Shown in pieces: positions 34,134 through 44,425 of a DNA stretch of 64,000 bases. This stretch comes from Streptomyces sp. SDr-06 (GTDB taxonomy: Bacteria; Actinomycetota; Actinomycetes; Streptomycetales; Streptomycetaceae), in contig NZ_QOLA01000014.1 in assembly GCF_003324565.1 (NCBI RefSeq), forward strand, positions 124,001 through 188,000, written 5' to 3'. Under the pieces are notes generated by a model. It had not been told where the DNA came from. It searched no databases and saw nothing but the letters and a program-made list of their open reading frames with translations. Positions within the stretch are counted from its first letter, which is position 1. The number at the start of each line of letters is the position of its first letter. The translations under genes and the position numbers were made by a program.

Positions 34134-35147
34134 TCAGCGTCTTGTGTGCGAGCCGTTGCGGGTGGGCTCGACCGGGGCGGGCAGCCGCCGTCGGCGGCGG
34201 TGCTTGAGCAGGGCCCAGGGCGCGCGGGCCGCCGTGACCTCGGTGCCCGGTTGCGCCGCCGCGGCCGAGGCCGCCTTCGCCACCGGCAGGATGTCCTCGT
34301 CGCGCGAGGCGTCGGGGTGGTCGGACTCAGGCCACAGGCCGAGCGCGGCGCACAGCGTGGGCAGCACCGCCATCGCGGCGGTCGCGTACCCCTCGGCCGA
34401 GGGGTGGTAGTTGTCCGGCCCGAACAGCTCCCGGGGGTTCGCCTCGAACTCGGGGCCCAGCAGGTGGCCGAGCGAGACCGTGCGGCCGCCCTGCTCCACC
34501 ACCACGATCGTCTGCGCCGCCGCGAGCTGGCGCGAGACCCGCCGGGCCAGCCAGCGCAGCGGCTGGTAGACGGGCTCGATGGTGCCGAGGTCGGGGCAGG
34601 TGCCGACGACCACCTCGGCGCCCGCGGCCCGCAGGCGGCGGACGGCGGTGGACAGGTAGCGCACCGAGGTGGTGGGTGCCATCCGGGTGGTGACGTCGTT
34701 CGCGCCGATCATGATCACGCAGACGTCGGGGAGCCGGTCCGGGTCGTCGAGCAGCAGCGAGACCTGACGTTCTAGGTCGTCCGAGCGGGCCCCGGGCAGC
34801 GCCACGTTCCGCAGCGTGACCATGCGCTCGGCGACCGCCGCGAGCCCGGAGGCCAGCAGCGCGGCCGGGGTCTGGCCCGCCCTGCGCACCCCCTGCCCGG
34901 CCGCCGTGGAGTCGCCCAGCATGCCGAGCCTGAGCGGCGGCGTGCCGTCGGCGTAAGCGGTTCCGTACAGGCCGTCCGCGTTCGGGGCCTGGGGGGAGCC
35001 GCCGCCCACCGAGCGCTTGGCGAGGGCCACCTCGGCCAGGACCACGCCGACCGCCGCCCCGGCGAGCAGCCCGATGCCGCCGCCGCCGAACGCCGCGCCC
35101 GTCGCGATCCGCCGTGCCACCCTGGCTCTCGACAGAGTCCCCGCCAC
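34134..35147 (-). CDS. SGNH/GDSL-family hydrolase
   Basis: 337 residues from GTG 35147, spaced 4-5 bases from GGGAGG. A GTG two codons earlier overlaps that site. The open frame extends to 35282 but runs into the cbs promoter. An N-terminal signal-anchor (GGIGLLAGAAVGVVLAEVAL) precedes the SGNH domain: block I LGMLGDSTAAGQG (catalytic Ser), Gly in ALPGARSDDLE, block III MIGANDVTTR (Asn), and block V PDNYHPSAEGY (Asp and His). The domain should face outward and deacylate an ester, perhaps on a wall glycan or lipid. The C-terminal 60 residues are basic and variable. It diverges from cbs. Confidence 0.88.
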   Translation of the reverse strand: MAGTLSRARVARRIATGAAFGGGGIGLLAGAAVGVVLAEVALAKRSVGGGSPQAPNADGLYGTAYADGTPPLRLGMLGDSTAAGQGVRRAGQTPAALLASGLAAVAERMVTLRNVALPGARSDDLERQVSLLLDDPDRLPDVCVIMIGANDVTTRMAPTTSVRYLSTAVRRLRAAGAEVVVGTCPDLGTIEPVYQPLRWLARRVSRQLAAAQTIVVVEQGGRTVSLGHLLGPEFEANPRELFGPDNYHPSAEGYATAAMAVLPTLCAALGLWPESDHPDASRDEDILPVAKAASAAAAQPGTEVTAARAPWALLKHRRRRRLPAPVEPTRNGSHTRR

Positions 35148-35284
35148 CGCCACCTCCCTGGAGCTTGCAGTCGTACAACAGCTAACTGCCCGGTAGCGGG
35201 TGTCGCTCAATCCAGTGCAAAGGTGAACACCCGGTCGTGATCCGCATACGCTGGCGGTACCTAATCGGAGACCCGGAGACAACG

Positions 35285-36673
35285 GTGCGATTCCACGACT
35301 CGATGATCAGCCTCGTAGGCAACACCCCGCTGGTGAGGCTCAACAGTGTGACCCAGGGCATTCAGGCGACAGTCCTGGCCAAGGTCGAGTACTTCAACCC
35401 GGGCGGCTCGGTGAAGGACCGCATCGCCGTCCGCATGATCGAGGCGGCCGAGCAGTCCGGCGCGCTCAAGCCCGGCGGCACCATCGTGGAGCCGACCAGC
35501 GGCAACACGGGTGTGGGCCTGGCGATCGTGGCCCAGCAGAAGGGCTACAAGTGCATCTTCGTCTGCCCTGACAAGGTCTCCACGGACAAGATCAACGTGC
35601 TGCGGGCGTACGGCGCCGAGGTCGTGGTCTGCCCGACCGCCGTCGACCCGGAGCACCCGGACTCGTACTACAACGTCTCCGACCGCCTGGTGCGCGAGAC
35701 GCCCGGGGCCTGGAAGCCGGACCAGTACAGCAACCCCAACAACCCCCGTTCGCACTACGAGACCACCGGTCCCGAGCTGTGGGAGCAGACCGAGGGGAAG
35801 ATCACCCACTTCGTCGCGGGCGTCGGCACCGGCGGCACCATCTCCGGCACCGGCCGCTACCTCAAGGAGGCCAGCGACGGCCGGGTGCGGATCGTCGGCG
35901 CGGACCCCGAGGGCTCCGTCTACAGCGGCGGCTCCGGCCGGCCGTACCTGGTGGAGGGCGTCGGCGAGGACTTCTGGCCGACCGCCTACGACCAGGACGT
36001 GACCGACGAGATCGTCGCCGTGTCCGACAAGGACTCCTTCCAGATGACCCGGCGCCTGGCCAAGGAGGAGGGCCTGCTCGTCGGCGGCTCCTGCGGCATG
36101 GCCGTGGTGGCCGCGCTGAAGGTCGCCGAGGGCCTCGGCCCGGACGACGTGGTGGTCGTGCTGCTCCCGGACTCCGGGCGCGGCTACCTCTCGAAGATCT
36201 TCAACGACGAGTGGATGGCGGACTACGGCTTCCTGGAGGAGGCGGGCCCCTCGGCCCGCGTCTCCGACGTGCTCGGCTTCAAGGAGGCCGGTCACCTGCC
36301 CTCGCTGGTGCACATGCACCCCGAGGAGACCGTCGGCGAGGCCATCGAGGTGCTGCGCGAGTACGGCGTCTCGCAGATGCCCATCGTGAAGCCGGGCGCG
36401 GGGCACCCCGACGTGATGGCCGCCGAGGTCATCGGCTCGGTCGTCGAACGCGAACTGCTCGACGCCCTGTTCACCCAGCGCGCCTCGCTCGACGACGCGC
36501 TGGAGAAGCACATGAGCGCGCCGCTGCCGCAGGTCGGCTCCGGCGAGCCGGTCGGCGACCTGATGTCCGTGCTCGGCAAGGCCGACGCGGCGATCGTGAT
36601 CGTCGAGGGCAAGCCGACCGGTGTGGTCAGCCGCCAGGACCTGCTGGCCTTCCTGGCCCGCACCCCGCAGTAG
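35285..36673 (+). CDS. cbs: Cystathionine beta-synthase
   Basis: 462 residues. GTG 35285 follows GGAG at 8-11 bases and opens VRFHDSMISLVGNTPLVRL. An ATG 16 codons earlier is less likely. It is a fold-type II PLP enzyme: Schiff-base lysine in GGSVKDR, SGNTG loop, phosphate loop GVGTGGTISGTG, and the serine/cysteine contact in GGSCGMA. Two C-terminal CBS motifs occupy about 335-460 (EETVGEAIEVLREYGVSQMPIV, VGDLMSVLGKADAAIVIVEGKPTGVVSRQDLL). It joins serine and homocysteine to cystathionine in reverse transsulphuration, with the CBS pair likely binding an adenosyl ligand. Normal length for bacteria. Confidence 0.96.
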   Translation: MRFHDSMISLVGNTPLVRLNSVTQGIQATVLAKVEYFNPGGSVKDRIAVRMIEAAEQSGALKPGGTIVEPTSGNTGVGLAIVAQQKGYKCIFVCPDKVSTDKINVLRAYGAEVVVCPTAVDPEHPDSYYNVSDRLVRETPGAWKPDQYSNPNNPRSHYETTGPELWEQTEGKITHFVAGVGTGGTISGTGRYLKEASDGRVRIVGADPEGSVYSGGSGRPYLVEGVGEDFWPTAYDQDVTDEIVAVSDKDSFQMTRRLAKEEGLLVGGSCGMAVVAALKVAEGLGPDDVVVVLLPDSGRGYLSKIFNDEWMADYGFLEEAGPSARVSDVLGFKEAGHLPSLVHMHPEETVGEAIEVLREYGVSQMPIVKPGAGHPDVMAAEVIGSVVERELLDALFTQRASLDDALEKHMSAPLPQVGSGEPVGDLMSVLGKADAAIVIVEGKPTGVVSRQDLLAFLARTPQ

Positions 36674-36682
36674 CCCCCGGGC

Positions 36683-36728
36683 CGCCGCCACTTCCGCACC
36701 TCGCCCGCGAGGTGCGGAAGTGGCGGCG
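36683..36728 (+). terminator. Terminator after cbs (21-bp perfect stem)
   Basis: A 21-bp perfect stem with a 4-base loop (CCCG) starts 10 bp after the cbs stop. Confidence 0.9.
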
Positions 36729-37060
36729 AAGCAGCCGAAGTCGCGCAACCGGTACGAGCGCGACATGTGCGCGCAGCACCCGCTTAACACGGCTCGTGCA
36801 CAGTGGTGGATGTCGGCGGGGGACCCCGGGCAGGGGCCCCGGCCGGCACACCAGCGGCGTCGAGGAACCTCCGGAGCGGCTCCCGGACCTCCCCGATCGC
36901 CCAGGACGCGGAGACCGGCCCTGACCCGGGACCGTGTCCCTCGCGGGGACCGCCGTCGTCCCGCCCCCCGGGCGACCGGGGGTGCGGCGGTCCCCGCGAT
37001 CACCTCTTCCCGCTCCGTCGGCGTCGGTCCAACTCAGCCCGTTCCGCGGCCAGTTGGGGC
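36729..37060. other. Gap with no gene seen
   Basis: 332 bp between cbs and the convergent small membrane protein gene. Short frames on both strands lack ribosome sites and recognisable protein features. A GCGCGACATGTGCGCGC near-palindrome at about 36758 is noted without interpretation. Confidence 0.5.
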
Positions 37061-37504
37061 TCAGTCGTCCTCGCGGGACCGCCGCGGGCGCAGCCACGGC
37101 CAGCGGTGCGCCGCGTGCACGGCGTTCACCGCCACGATGCCGAGCCAGGTGGTGAGCAGTCCGCTGTACCCGGCGTTCACCACGCCGATCGCGGAGAGCG
37201 GTATCGCGAGGATCAGCGAGATCATGGCGAAGCCGAAGCGCTCGCCGAAGTGGCTCTCCTGGCCGCTTTGCGGCGGGCGGCCGCCGCGGGCCACCACCAT
37301 CTGCTGTTCCGCCAGTTGCCTGCGCACGCGCCGGTCGACCGAGCCGTCCACCCGCTGCTCGACCTTCTCCAGGAAGGAGTCGACGAGCGCGGACTCGTAC
37401 TCGGGGCCGAGCTCCCTGCGGGCGTTCAGGGTGGCGTCGAGTTCCTTCTTGAGCTCAGCGTCCTTCACGAGACTGGGCCTGGGCTCGGTGTCACGGGCAT
37501 CCAT
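37061..37504 (-). CDS. Small integral membrane protein, hypothetical
   Basis: 147 residues from ATG 37504. The N-terminal 75 residues are charged and helical (KDAELKKELDATLNARRELGPEYESALVDSFLEKVEQRVD), and two hydrophobic helices follow (FAMISLILAIPLSAIGVV and a second around GLLTTWLGIVAVNAVHA). A basic tail WPWLRPRRSRE sits on the cytoplasmic side. I recall similar proteins, annotated only as integral membrane proteins, as common in Streptomyces, with a Hanks-kinase or stress link not established. The start overlaps the end of the NCS1 permease remnant by 14 bp. Confidence 0.8.
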   Translation of the reverse strand: MDARDTEPRPSLVKDAELKKELDATLNARRELGPEYESALVDSFLEKVEQRVDGSVDRRVRRQLAEQQMVVARGGRPPQSGQESHFGERFGFAMISLILAIPLSAIGVVNAGYSGLLTTWLGIVAVNAVHAAHRWPWLRPRRSREDD

Positions 37505-38977
37505 GCATGTCACGGTACGGATCCGGGGCCGTCCGCACACGGGGGCTACCCCCCGTATTCCTTCCTCGTGCCAGCACGAGGAAGAGCGCCGCCGGGACCG
37601 CGAGTCCCACGATCCAGGAGGCGTCGGCGCCGCCGAGCCGCTCGACCAGCGGGCCGGTCCAGAAGCTCGTGGCCAGGAACGGGAGCTGGGCGAGCACGCC
37701 GAGGACGTACACCGCCAGCGCGTCCCAGCGCCAGGCGCCGTAGCGGCCGCGCGGGTCGAACAGGGCCGGGATGTCGTAACGCTCGCGGGAGATCAGGTAG
37801 TAGTCGACCAGGTTGATCGCGGACCATGGTGTGAAGAAGGTCAGCAGGAACAGCAGGAAGTCCTTGAACGAGGTCAGGAACGAGTCCTTGCCCGCGAGGG
37901 CAACGGCCGTGCCGGCCACCATGATGCCGCCGATGTAGAGGGCGCGGGCGCGCGGCCCGATGGTCCTCTGGGCGCGGAAGCCGCTGACGCCGGTCACCAT
38001 CGACATGAAGCCGCCGTAGGTGTTGAGCACGTTGATGGTGAGCTTGCCCAGCGCGATCGTGAAGTACAGGAAGGAGGCGATCAGACCGGTGCCGCCGAGC
38101 CCGACCACGTAACCGACCTGGTGGGCGAGGAAGGCGTCGCCCGCCGTCGCGGCGACCAGCACGCCGAACGTCATCGACCTCCCCCAAGCTCTCAAAGAGC
38201 AGGGGGGACCCCCATCGAGCCGAGCGCCGAGCCCGCCAGCGTCCACCAGAAGGTGGCGCGGGCGCTGGTCGTGCGGGGCAGATAGCGCGAGTAGCCCGCG
38301 ACGTACGGGCCGAACGCCAGTTGCCAGGAGGCCGAGAGGGACACGGCGAGCAGGAACATCGGCAGGTGGAAGGCGCGGTCGTGCAGGACCGCCGCCAGGT
38401 CGATCCGGTCGAGCAGGCGTATGCCCAGGTAGACGAAGGCCAGCGCGCAGACCGCGCTCGCCACCCGGCCGAGCGCGTGGATCACCCGGTAGCCGATCGT
38501 CGCCGTCACGGCCGTGACCAGGGCGAAGACGACGATGCCGGGGGTCTCGCCGAGGTGGGTGAGTTCACCGACCGCCTGGCCCGCGAGCACGCTGCCACTG
38601 GCGAAGAAGCCGACGTACATCACGATCACCAGGAGCAGCGGCACCACCGCGCCCCGCACGCCGAACTGGGCCCGCGAGGAGATCATCTGCGGCAGGCCGA
38701 GGCGCGGACCCTGCGCCGAGTGCAGCGCCATCACGGCGCCGCCCAGCAGGTTGCCCACGACGAGGCCGATCAGGGACCAGAACGCGCCGCCGCCGAAGAC
38801 CACGGCGAGGGCGCCGGTCACCACGGCGGTGATCTGGAGGTTGGCGCCGAGCCAGAGCGTGAACTGGCTGAAGGCGCTGCCGTGGCGCTCCTCGTCCGGG
38901 ACGACGTCGATGGAGCGGCGCTCGACGAGCAGGGCTCCCGGTGCCGCGGGGCGGACGGGCTGGGCTGCTTCGGCCAT
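37491..38977 (-). pseudogene. NCS1-family nucleobase/cation permease, disrupted by a palindromic repeat
   Basis: The gene starts at ATG 38977 (AAGGAG 12 bases upstream) and encodes MAEAAQPVRPAAPG, then an NCS1 transporter N-half with GSAFSQFTLWLGANLQ and LPQMISSRAQFG. After codon 254 a 41-base insertion (38175-38215) shifts frame and brings in TGA. Translation would stop after a few foreign residues. The remaining half continues in a different frame from ATG 38174 (MTFGVLVAATAGDAFLAHQVGYVVG, then SMVTGVSGFRAQ and helices typical of NCS1). Removing 41 bases rejoins a 481-residue protein, normal for cytosine/allantoin/thiamine-type permeases. Function is presumably lost unless the fragments reassemble. 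Confidence 0.88.
38178..38215 (-). repeat. Inserted palindromic mini-repeat inside the NCS1 permease
   Basis: Minus strand begins ATGGGGGTCCCCCCTGCTCT and ends AGAGCTTGGGGGAGG, forming a hairpin (CCCCC/GGGGG plus GCTCT/AGAGC, loop TTG). It is flanked by TCGA on both sides (38174-38177 and 38215-38218), which looks like a 4-bp target duplication. The unit matches the palindrome found in the intergenic blocks near 5970, 6140, 10700 and 54960. Confidence 0.85.
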
Positions 38978-39124
38978 GGAGAGGGTGTGCTCCTTCGCGA
39001 CGAGGAGGCGGTGCGGGCTTGCCCGGCTGTATATGGTCATGCAGAGTTCTGGGTGTCTGAATAACTTGTCAATGGTTCGTGCCCGGGCCGTTGGTGCCGC
39101 GTCCGGAAAAGGTGGTGTTCGCGC

Positions 39125-39520
39125 ATGTTGTCGTCCCACGTCGTGGATGCTCCGCGGGATGCGACGACGGGGATCGTCGTGCTCGGGGCGCGGGCGGTGG
39201 CCGATGAGGTCGCCCCGGCCCCGCTCGGCCACGCTGTACTCTCTCGGGGCGTCGAGGGGCGGGCCGGCTCCGCCTCGCTCGCGGCCCGCCGGAGCCCGCT
39301 GCCCGGCGGGGTGCCGCGACGGGTGGTGGGGGGCGAACTGGTCGCGGCGGCAGGGGCGTTGCTCCGGCGCGGACCGGGACCGGACCCGGAGCCGCCCATC
39401 GGGCGGGCGTTCGCGCTCGCCGATTCCGTACGGGACGAGGACACCAGTGACCGGCCGCTGACCGCGGACGTCGACCGGGCGGCCGCGCCGCTCGACCGGT
39501 TCAAGGAGCTGAACGTATGA
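39125..39520 (+). CDS. Hypothetical protein coupled to the RpiR regulator
   Basis: 131 residues, ATG 39125 with AAGGTGG about 10 bases upstream. Its stop overlaps the regulator start (ATGA at 39517-39520), and AAGGAG for the regulator lies inside its last codons, which supports a real, coupled gene. Third positions are GC-rich. The sequence has a hydrophobic start (ATTGIVVLGARAVADEVAPAPLGHAVL) and many Arg/Gly/Pro residues, ending DRPLTADVDRAAAPLDRFKELNV. I recognise no family. It could be a shortened remnant of a larger enzyme. Confidence 0.6.
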   Translation: MLSSHVVDAPRDATTGIVVLGARAVADEVAPAPLGHAVLSRGVEGRAGSASLAARRSPLPGGVPRRVVGGELVAAAGALLRRGPGPDPEPPIGRAFALADSVRDEDTSDRPLTADVDRAAAPLDRFKELNV

Positions 39521-40371
39521 AGGGGGACGGCATGAGCGAGGGCCCTGCCGCACGGCTGCAACAGCTCTTCGAGGGGCGCAGGCTGACCCCGACGCAACGG
39601 CGCATCGCCCACTGCATGGTGCGCCGCGCCGCCGACGTCCCCTTCCTGTCGAGCGTCGAGCTCGCCGAACTCGCCGGGGTGAGCCAGCCCTCGGTCACCC
39701 GGTTCGCGGTCGCCCTCGGCTTCGACGGCTACCCGGCGCTGCGCCGGCACCTGCGCGAGGTGGCCCCCGCGGTGACCGGCGAGGCGGCCGAGACCTCGTA
39801 CAACGAGTACCAGCAGGCCGTGCAGGCCGAGATCGAGAACCTCCAGCACCTGGCCGGGCTGCTCGCGGACCCGGGGCCGGTCGAGAACGCGGGCCGGCTG
39901 CTCGCCGCCTCCCGGCCGCTGCCCGTGCTCGGACTGCGCGCGGCCTCCTCGCAGGCCCGCGGCTTCGCCTACTTCGCGGCCAAGGTCCACCCGGATGTAC
40001 GCCTGCTCGACGAGGGCGGCACCATGCTGGCCGACCGGATCGACGCGGCGCTGCGGGCCGGGGCCTCGGCCCTGCTGTGCTTCGCGCTGCCGCGCCATCC
40101 CCGGGAGGTCGTCGAGGCGCTGGCGTACGCGCAGTCCGCCGGGCTCACCGTGGTCACGGTCGCCGACTCGGCGTTCGCGCCGGTCGCCAAGTACAGCGAC
40201 CTGCTGATCCCGGCGGCCGTCGGCACCGGGCTCGCCTTCGACACGGCGTGCGCGCCGATGCTGCTCGGCCGGGTCCTGCTCGAAGCCATGTGTGACGACC
40301 TGCCGGACGCGCAGGCCCGCCTGGAGGAGTTCGACGCGAAGGCGGCGGCGCGCGGCCTGTTCGTGGAGTAG
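39517..40371 (+). CDS. MurR/RpiR-family transcriptional regulator
   Basis: 284 residues. ATG 39517 has AAGGAG at 8 bases. A second ATG at 39532 is possible. The N-terminal HTH_6 domain (LTPTQRRIAHCMVRRAADVPFLSSVELAELAGVSQPSVTRFAVALGFDGYPALRRHL) is followed by a SIS phosphosugar-binding domain (about 115-260; LPVLGLRAASSQARGFAYFAAKV, LCFALPRHPREVVEALAYA, VVTVADSAFAPVAKYSDL). SIS residues usually bind phosphorylated sugars. Here the divergent NCS1 permease suggests control of nucleobase or allantoin uptake, an inference from neighbourhood. If so, its main target is now broken. Confidence 0.9.
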   Translation: MKGDGMSEGPAARLQQLFEGRRLTPTQRRIAHCMVRRAADVPFLSSVELAELAGVSQPSVTRFAVALGFDGYPALRRHLREVAPAVTGEAAETSYNEYQQAVQAEIENLQHLAGLLADPGPVENAGRLLAASRPLPVLGLRAASSQARGFAYFAAKVHPDVRLLDEGGTMLADRIDAALRAGASALLCFALPRHPREVVEALAYAQSAGLTVVTVADSAFAPVAKYSDLLIPAAVGTGLAFDTACAPMLLGRVLLEAMCDDLPDAQARLEEFDAKAAARGLFVE

Positions 40372-40450
40372 AAGCCACGCGCGCCTCTCAGGAACCGCTC
40401 ATCTTGCCCGGCTACCCTCCGCGCCAAGATTCGAGGCACGGAGGTGTGAC

Positions 40451-41017
40451 GTGGGGCGCGGAGGGCAGGCGCTGGCGCGCGTGGCGGTGATCGTACGGGC
40501 CGGGGCGGCCCCGCTGTTGTGGTTCGGCCTGCTGGCCGCGGGCCTGGGAGCGGCGCTCCCGGTGAGCCTGACCGGGCGCCGGATCGGCCTGCTCGCGGGG
40601 GCCGCGCTGTTCCTGGTCGCGGCGGTCGCCGTGCCGGTGACCCGGCGCCGCCGCTACACCCACTTCGCCGGGGCCGCCTCCCGCGCCGCCAAGGCGGACT
40701 TCCTCCAGGACCGCTCCGTCACCGTGCGGGCCTGGCGGCGGGCCTGGCGCTGGTGGCTGCTGCTCGGCTTCGCCGCTGCGGCCGGGTCCGCCTTCGCGCT
40801 GCCCGGCGCGGGCGGCCTGCTGATGGCGGGGGCGGGCGCGGGGCTGTGGCTGAAGTCGGCCTGGCTCGGCCGGGTCGAGCGGGCCGCCGACGCGCTGCTC
40901 TGGGTCCGCACCGACTGGGTGCCGCGGGGCGCGCCGGTGGGCAAGCGGGTGCGCGGCTTCCGGACCACCGGCCTCGGCGCGGGTGACGCCGCACCCGGCG
41001 GGGCCCGGCGCCGCTGA
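40451..41017 (+). CDS. Hypothetical membrane protein, four helices
   Basis: 188 residues. GTG 40451 has GGAGG 7 bases upstream (GAGGTGTGAC spacing). The frame is open further upstream inside the RpiR gene but without a site. Hydrophobic segments occur at about 12-32, 42-60, 98-118 and 122-140, with basic loops (TRRRRYTHFAGAASRAAKADF) between. The tail is Gly/Arg/Pro-rich. No family is recognised. It converges on the PLP decarboxylase gene with 13 bp between stops. Confidence 0.78.
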   Translation: MGRGGQALARVAVIVRAGAAPLLWFGLLAAGLGAALPVSLTGRRIGLLAGAALFLVAAVAVPVTRRRRYTHFAGAASRAAKADFLQDRSVTVRAWRRAWRWWLLLGFAAAAGSAFALPGAGGLLMAGAGAGLWLKSAWLGRVERAADALLWVRTDWVPRGAPVGKRVRGFRTTGLGAGDAAPGGARRR

Positions 41018-41030
41018 CCGCACCGGGGCC

Positions 41031-42386
41031 TCAGAGCAGGGCGTCCACCTGCGCGCCGCCCGCCTCCGCGATCAGGTCCGCGATGGGCTGCGGGCTGCGT
41101 ACGGTCGCGAACTCCACTCCCTCGGCCGTGGCCGTGAAGCCGTAGATCCCGGGCCGGGCAAGGGAGTTGTAGGAGTAGTGGTGGGCGAAGTAGTACGCCC
41201 CCGTGTCCAGCACGGCCGCGTGGTCGCCCTGTTCGAGCAGGGGCAGCGGGCGGTTCTCGGCGAGCAGGTCCCCGGCGAAACAGGCGGGCCCCGCGATGTC
41301 CTGCGCGACGGGCGGGCCCGGCTTGGGGCGGCCCTTCGCGTCGTACGCCTCGATCCGCAGCGGCCAGGAGGCGGGCGCGTACACGGTGCGGGCCGCGATC
41401 TGCACCCCGGCGTGGGTGACCGCGATGGGCCGGCCGCCCGAGCTCTTCGCGTACTCCACCCGGGCGAGGACCGTGCCGTGCTTGGCGAGCAGCGAGCGGC
41501 CGAACTCCGTCACCAGGCCGTACCGCCCGTCGAACAGGCCCGGCACCTCCTCCTTGAGGAGCTGGGCGTAGGCGGCGTACGTCGGTGTCTCCTCGTCGGA
41601 GCCGAAGTTGACCGGCAGCCCGCCGCCGATGTCGAGGGTGTCGACCTGCTGCCGGCCGACCGCCGCGTTGATCTCCTCGGCGAGCTCGTAGGCGGCCCTG
41701 ACGCCCTGGGCCATGAGGGCGAGCGCCACGCCCTGCGACCCGGAGTGCGTGTGCAGCCGGGTCAGCCAGGGGCGTTCCGCGTACGCCCGCACCACCCACT
41801 CCCGGGCGCCGTCGTCGAGCAGTGCCACCCCGAACTTGGACGTGGCCGTCGCCGTGGACAGCGCGTCGATGGACCCCGCGCCGAGCTGCGGATTGATCCG
41901 GAGCCCGATCGCTGAGGCGCCCGGGTGGCCGTCCCGGGAAGCGACGAGGGCGTCCAGGCGGGCCAGCTCCTGGGGGTTGTCGGCGTTGACGGCGATGCCC
42001 AGGGCGAGCGCCTCGCGCAGTTCGGCCGGGGTCTTGGCGGGGGAGTCGAGCACCGTGTCGGCGGGGCTGATCCCGGCGGCCCCGGCCAGGGCCAGCTCGC
42101 CCGGGCTCGCGACCTCCGCGCCCAGACCCTCGGCGCGCAGCAGCCGGAGCACCGGCACCAGCGGGCAGGCCTTCACGGCGAAGGCGTGCAGCACGGGCGC
42201 GTCGGTGACGGCGGCGAAGGCGGCCCGCAGCGCGGCCGCGCCCGCGCGGATGCCGGTGGTGTCCAGGAGGGCGACGATGGGGGCGTCGGGCCCGGCCAGG
42301 CCCTGCTCCACCGCGGCCCGCACGGCCTGTTCGCGGCGCTGGGCCGCGGCGGTCCCGGCCGTCGGGGACGTTGCCTGGGGAGTCAT
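41031..42386 (-). CDS. PLP-dependent decarboxylase, DAPDC/ODC fold type III
   Basis: 451 residues, ATG 42386. It has an alanine-racemase-like barrel with PLP lysine in HAFAVKACPLVPVL, substrate/PLP residues in GLRINPQLG, LHTHSGSQG (stacking His), DIGGGLPVN (phosphate loop) and TEFGRSLLA. A C-terminal beta domain carries the catalytic Cys in GPACFAGDLL and the tyrosine region DTGAYYFAHHYSYNS. True LysA proteins read CESGD at the Cys and have an EPGR motif. Here these are CFAGD and EFGR, so the substrate may differ from meso-diaminopimelate. It is divergent from hutU over a 114-bp region. Confidence 0.85.
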   Translation of the reverse strand: MTPQATSPTAGTAAAQRREQAVRAAVEQGLAGPDAPIVALLDTTGIRAGAAALRAAFAAVTDAPVLHAFAVKACPLVPVLRLLRAEGLGAEVASPGELALAGAAGISPADTVLDSPAKTPAELREALALGIAVNADNPQELARLDALVASRDGHPGASAIGLRINPQLGAGSIDALSTATATSKFGVALLDDGAREWVVRAYAERPWLTRLHTHSGSQGVALALMAQGVRAAYELAEEINAAVGRQQVDTLDIGGGLPVNFGSDEETPTYAAYAQLLKEEVPGLFDGRYGLVTEFGRSLLAKHGTVLARVEYAKSSGGRPIAVTHAGVQIAARTVYAPASWPLRIEAYDAKGRPKPGPPVAQDIAGPACFAGDLLAENRPLPLLEQGDHAAVLDTGAYYFAHHYSYNSLARPGIYGFTATAEGVEFATVRSPQPIADLIAEAGGAQVDALL

Positions 42387-42500
42387 GGGATCAAGCCAAT
42401 CACCGGGCGGCCGGACGTGCAGAGGGACCGGTCTATTGACTAGTTCTATTCAGTGACCCAGGATGTGAATATCTGGATCAGGTCACGAGGAGGCATCGCC

Positions 42501-44159
<1,659 letters not shown>

Positions 44160-44425
44160 CCCCGCCTGCTGGGGACGCGGGCGTGCCCGGCACCGACCCC
44201 GCCAGGGGCGCGGGGAACTGCGCGAGCGGCCACGCACGGTCGGAAGCCGGACGACCGGCGCATCCAGCCTCTCCGGCGTTCGGGGAGCGGGGGCCCGGGG
44301 GCGCAGCCCCCGGCAGCACCCGCCGGGCGGCGCCCGGTCCCCATCCCCCGGAGGCCCGCGGCGGAGCCGCCGAGTGTCGCAGCGGGAAGGGGCGGGGTGG
44401 GGAAAACCTCCCCTCCTTCCAGGAG
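44160..44425 (+). repeat. Repeat block inserted between hutU and the amidohydrolase gene
   Basis: 266 bp between two cluster genes that usually abut. It holds one CCAGGGGCGCGGGGAACTGC unit (about 44200-44226), a hairpin GGGGGCCCGGGGGCGCAGCCCCC (about 44287-44310) and a GGCGGCGCC-rich stretch. The frame of the downstream gene stays open through the block to 44156 with no ribosome site, so the added codons are almost certainly not translated. Confidence 0.75.

Noticed and set aside
36803..37816. Long plus-strand frame after cbs running into the convergent genes
   Set aside because: It crosses the antisense of two supported genes and contains only Arg/Pro/Gly-rich sequence.
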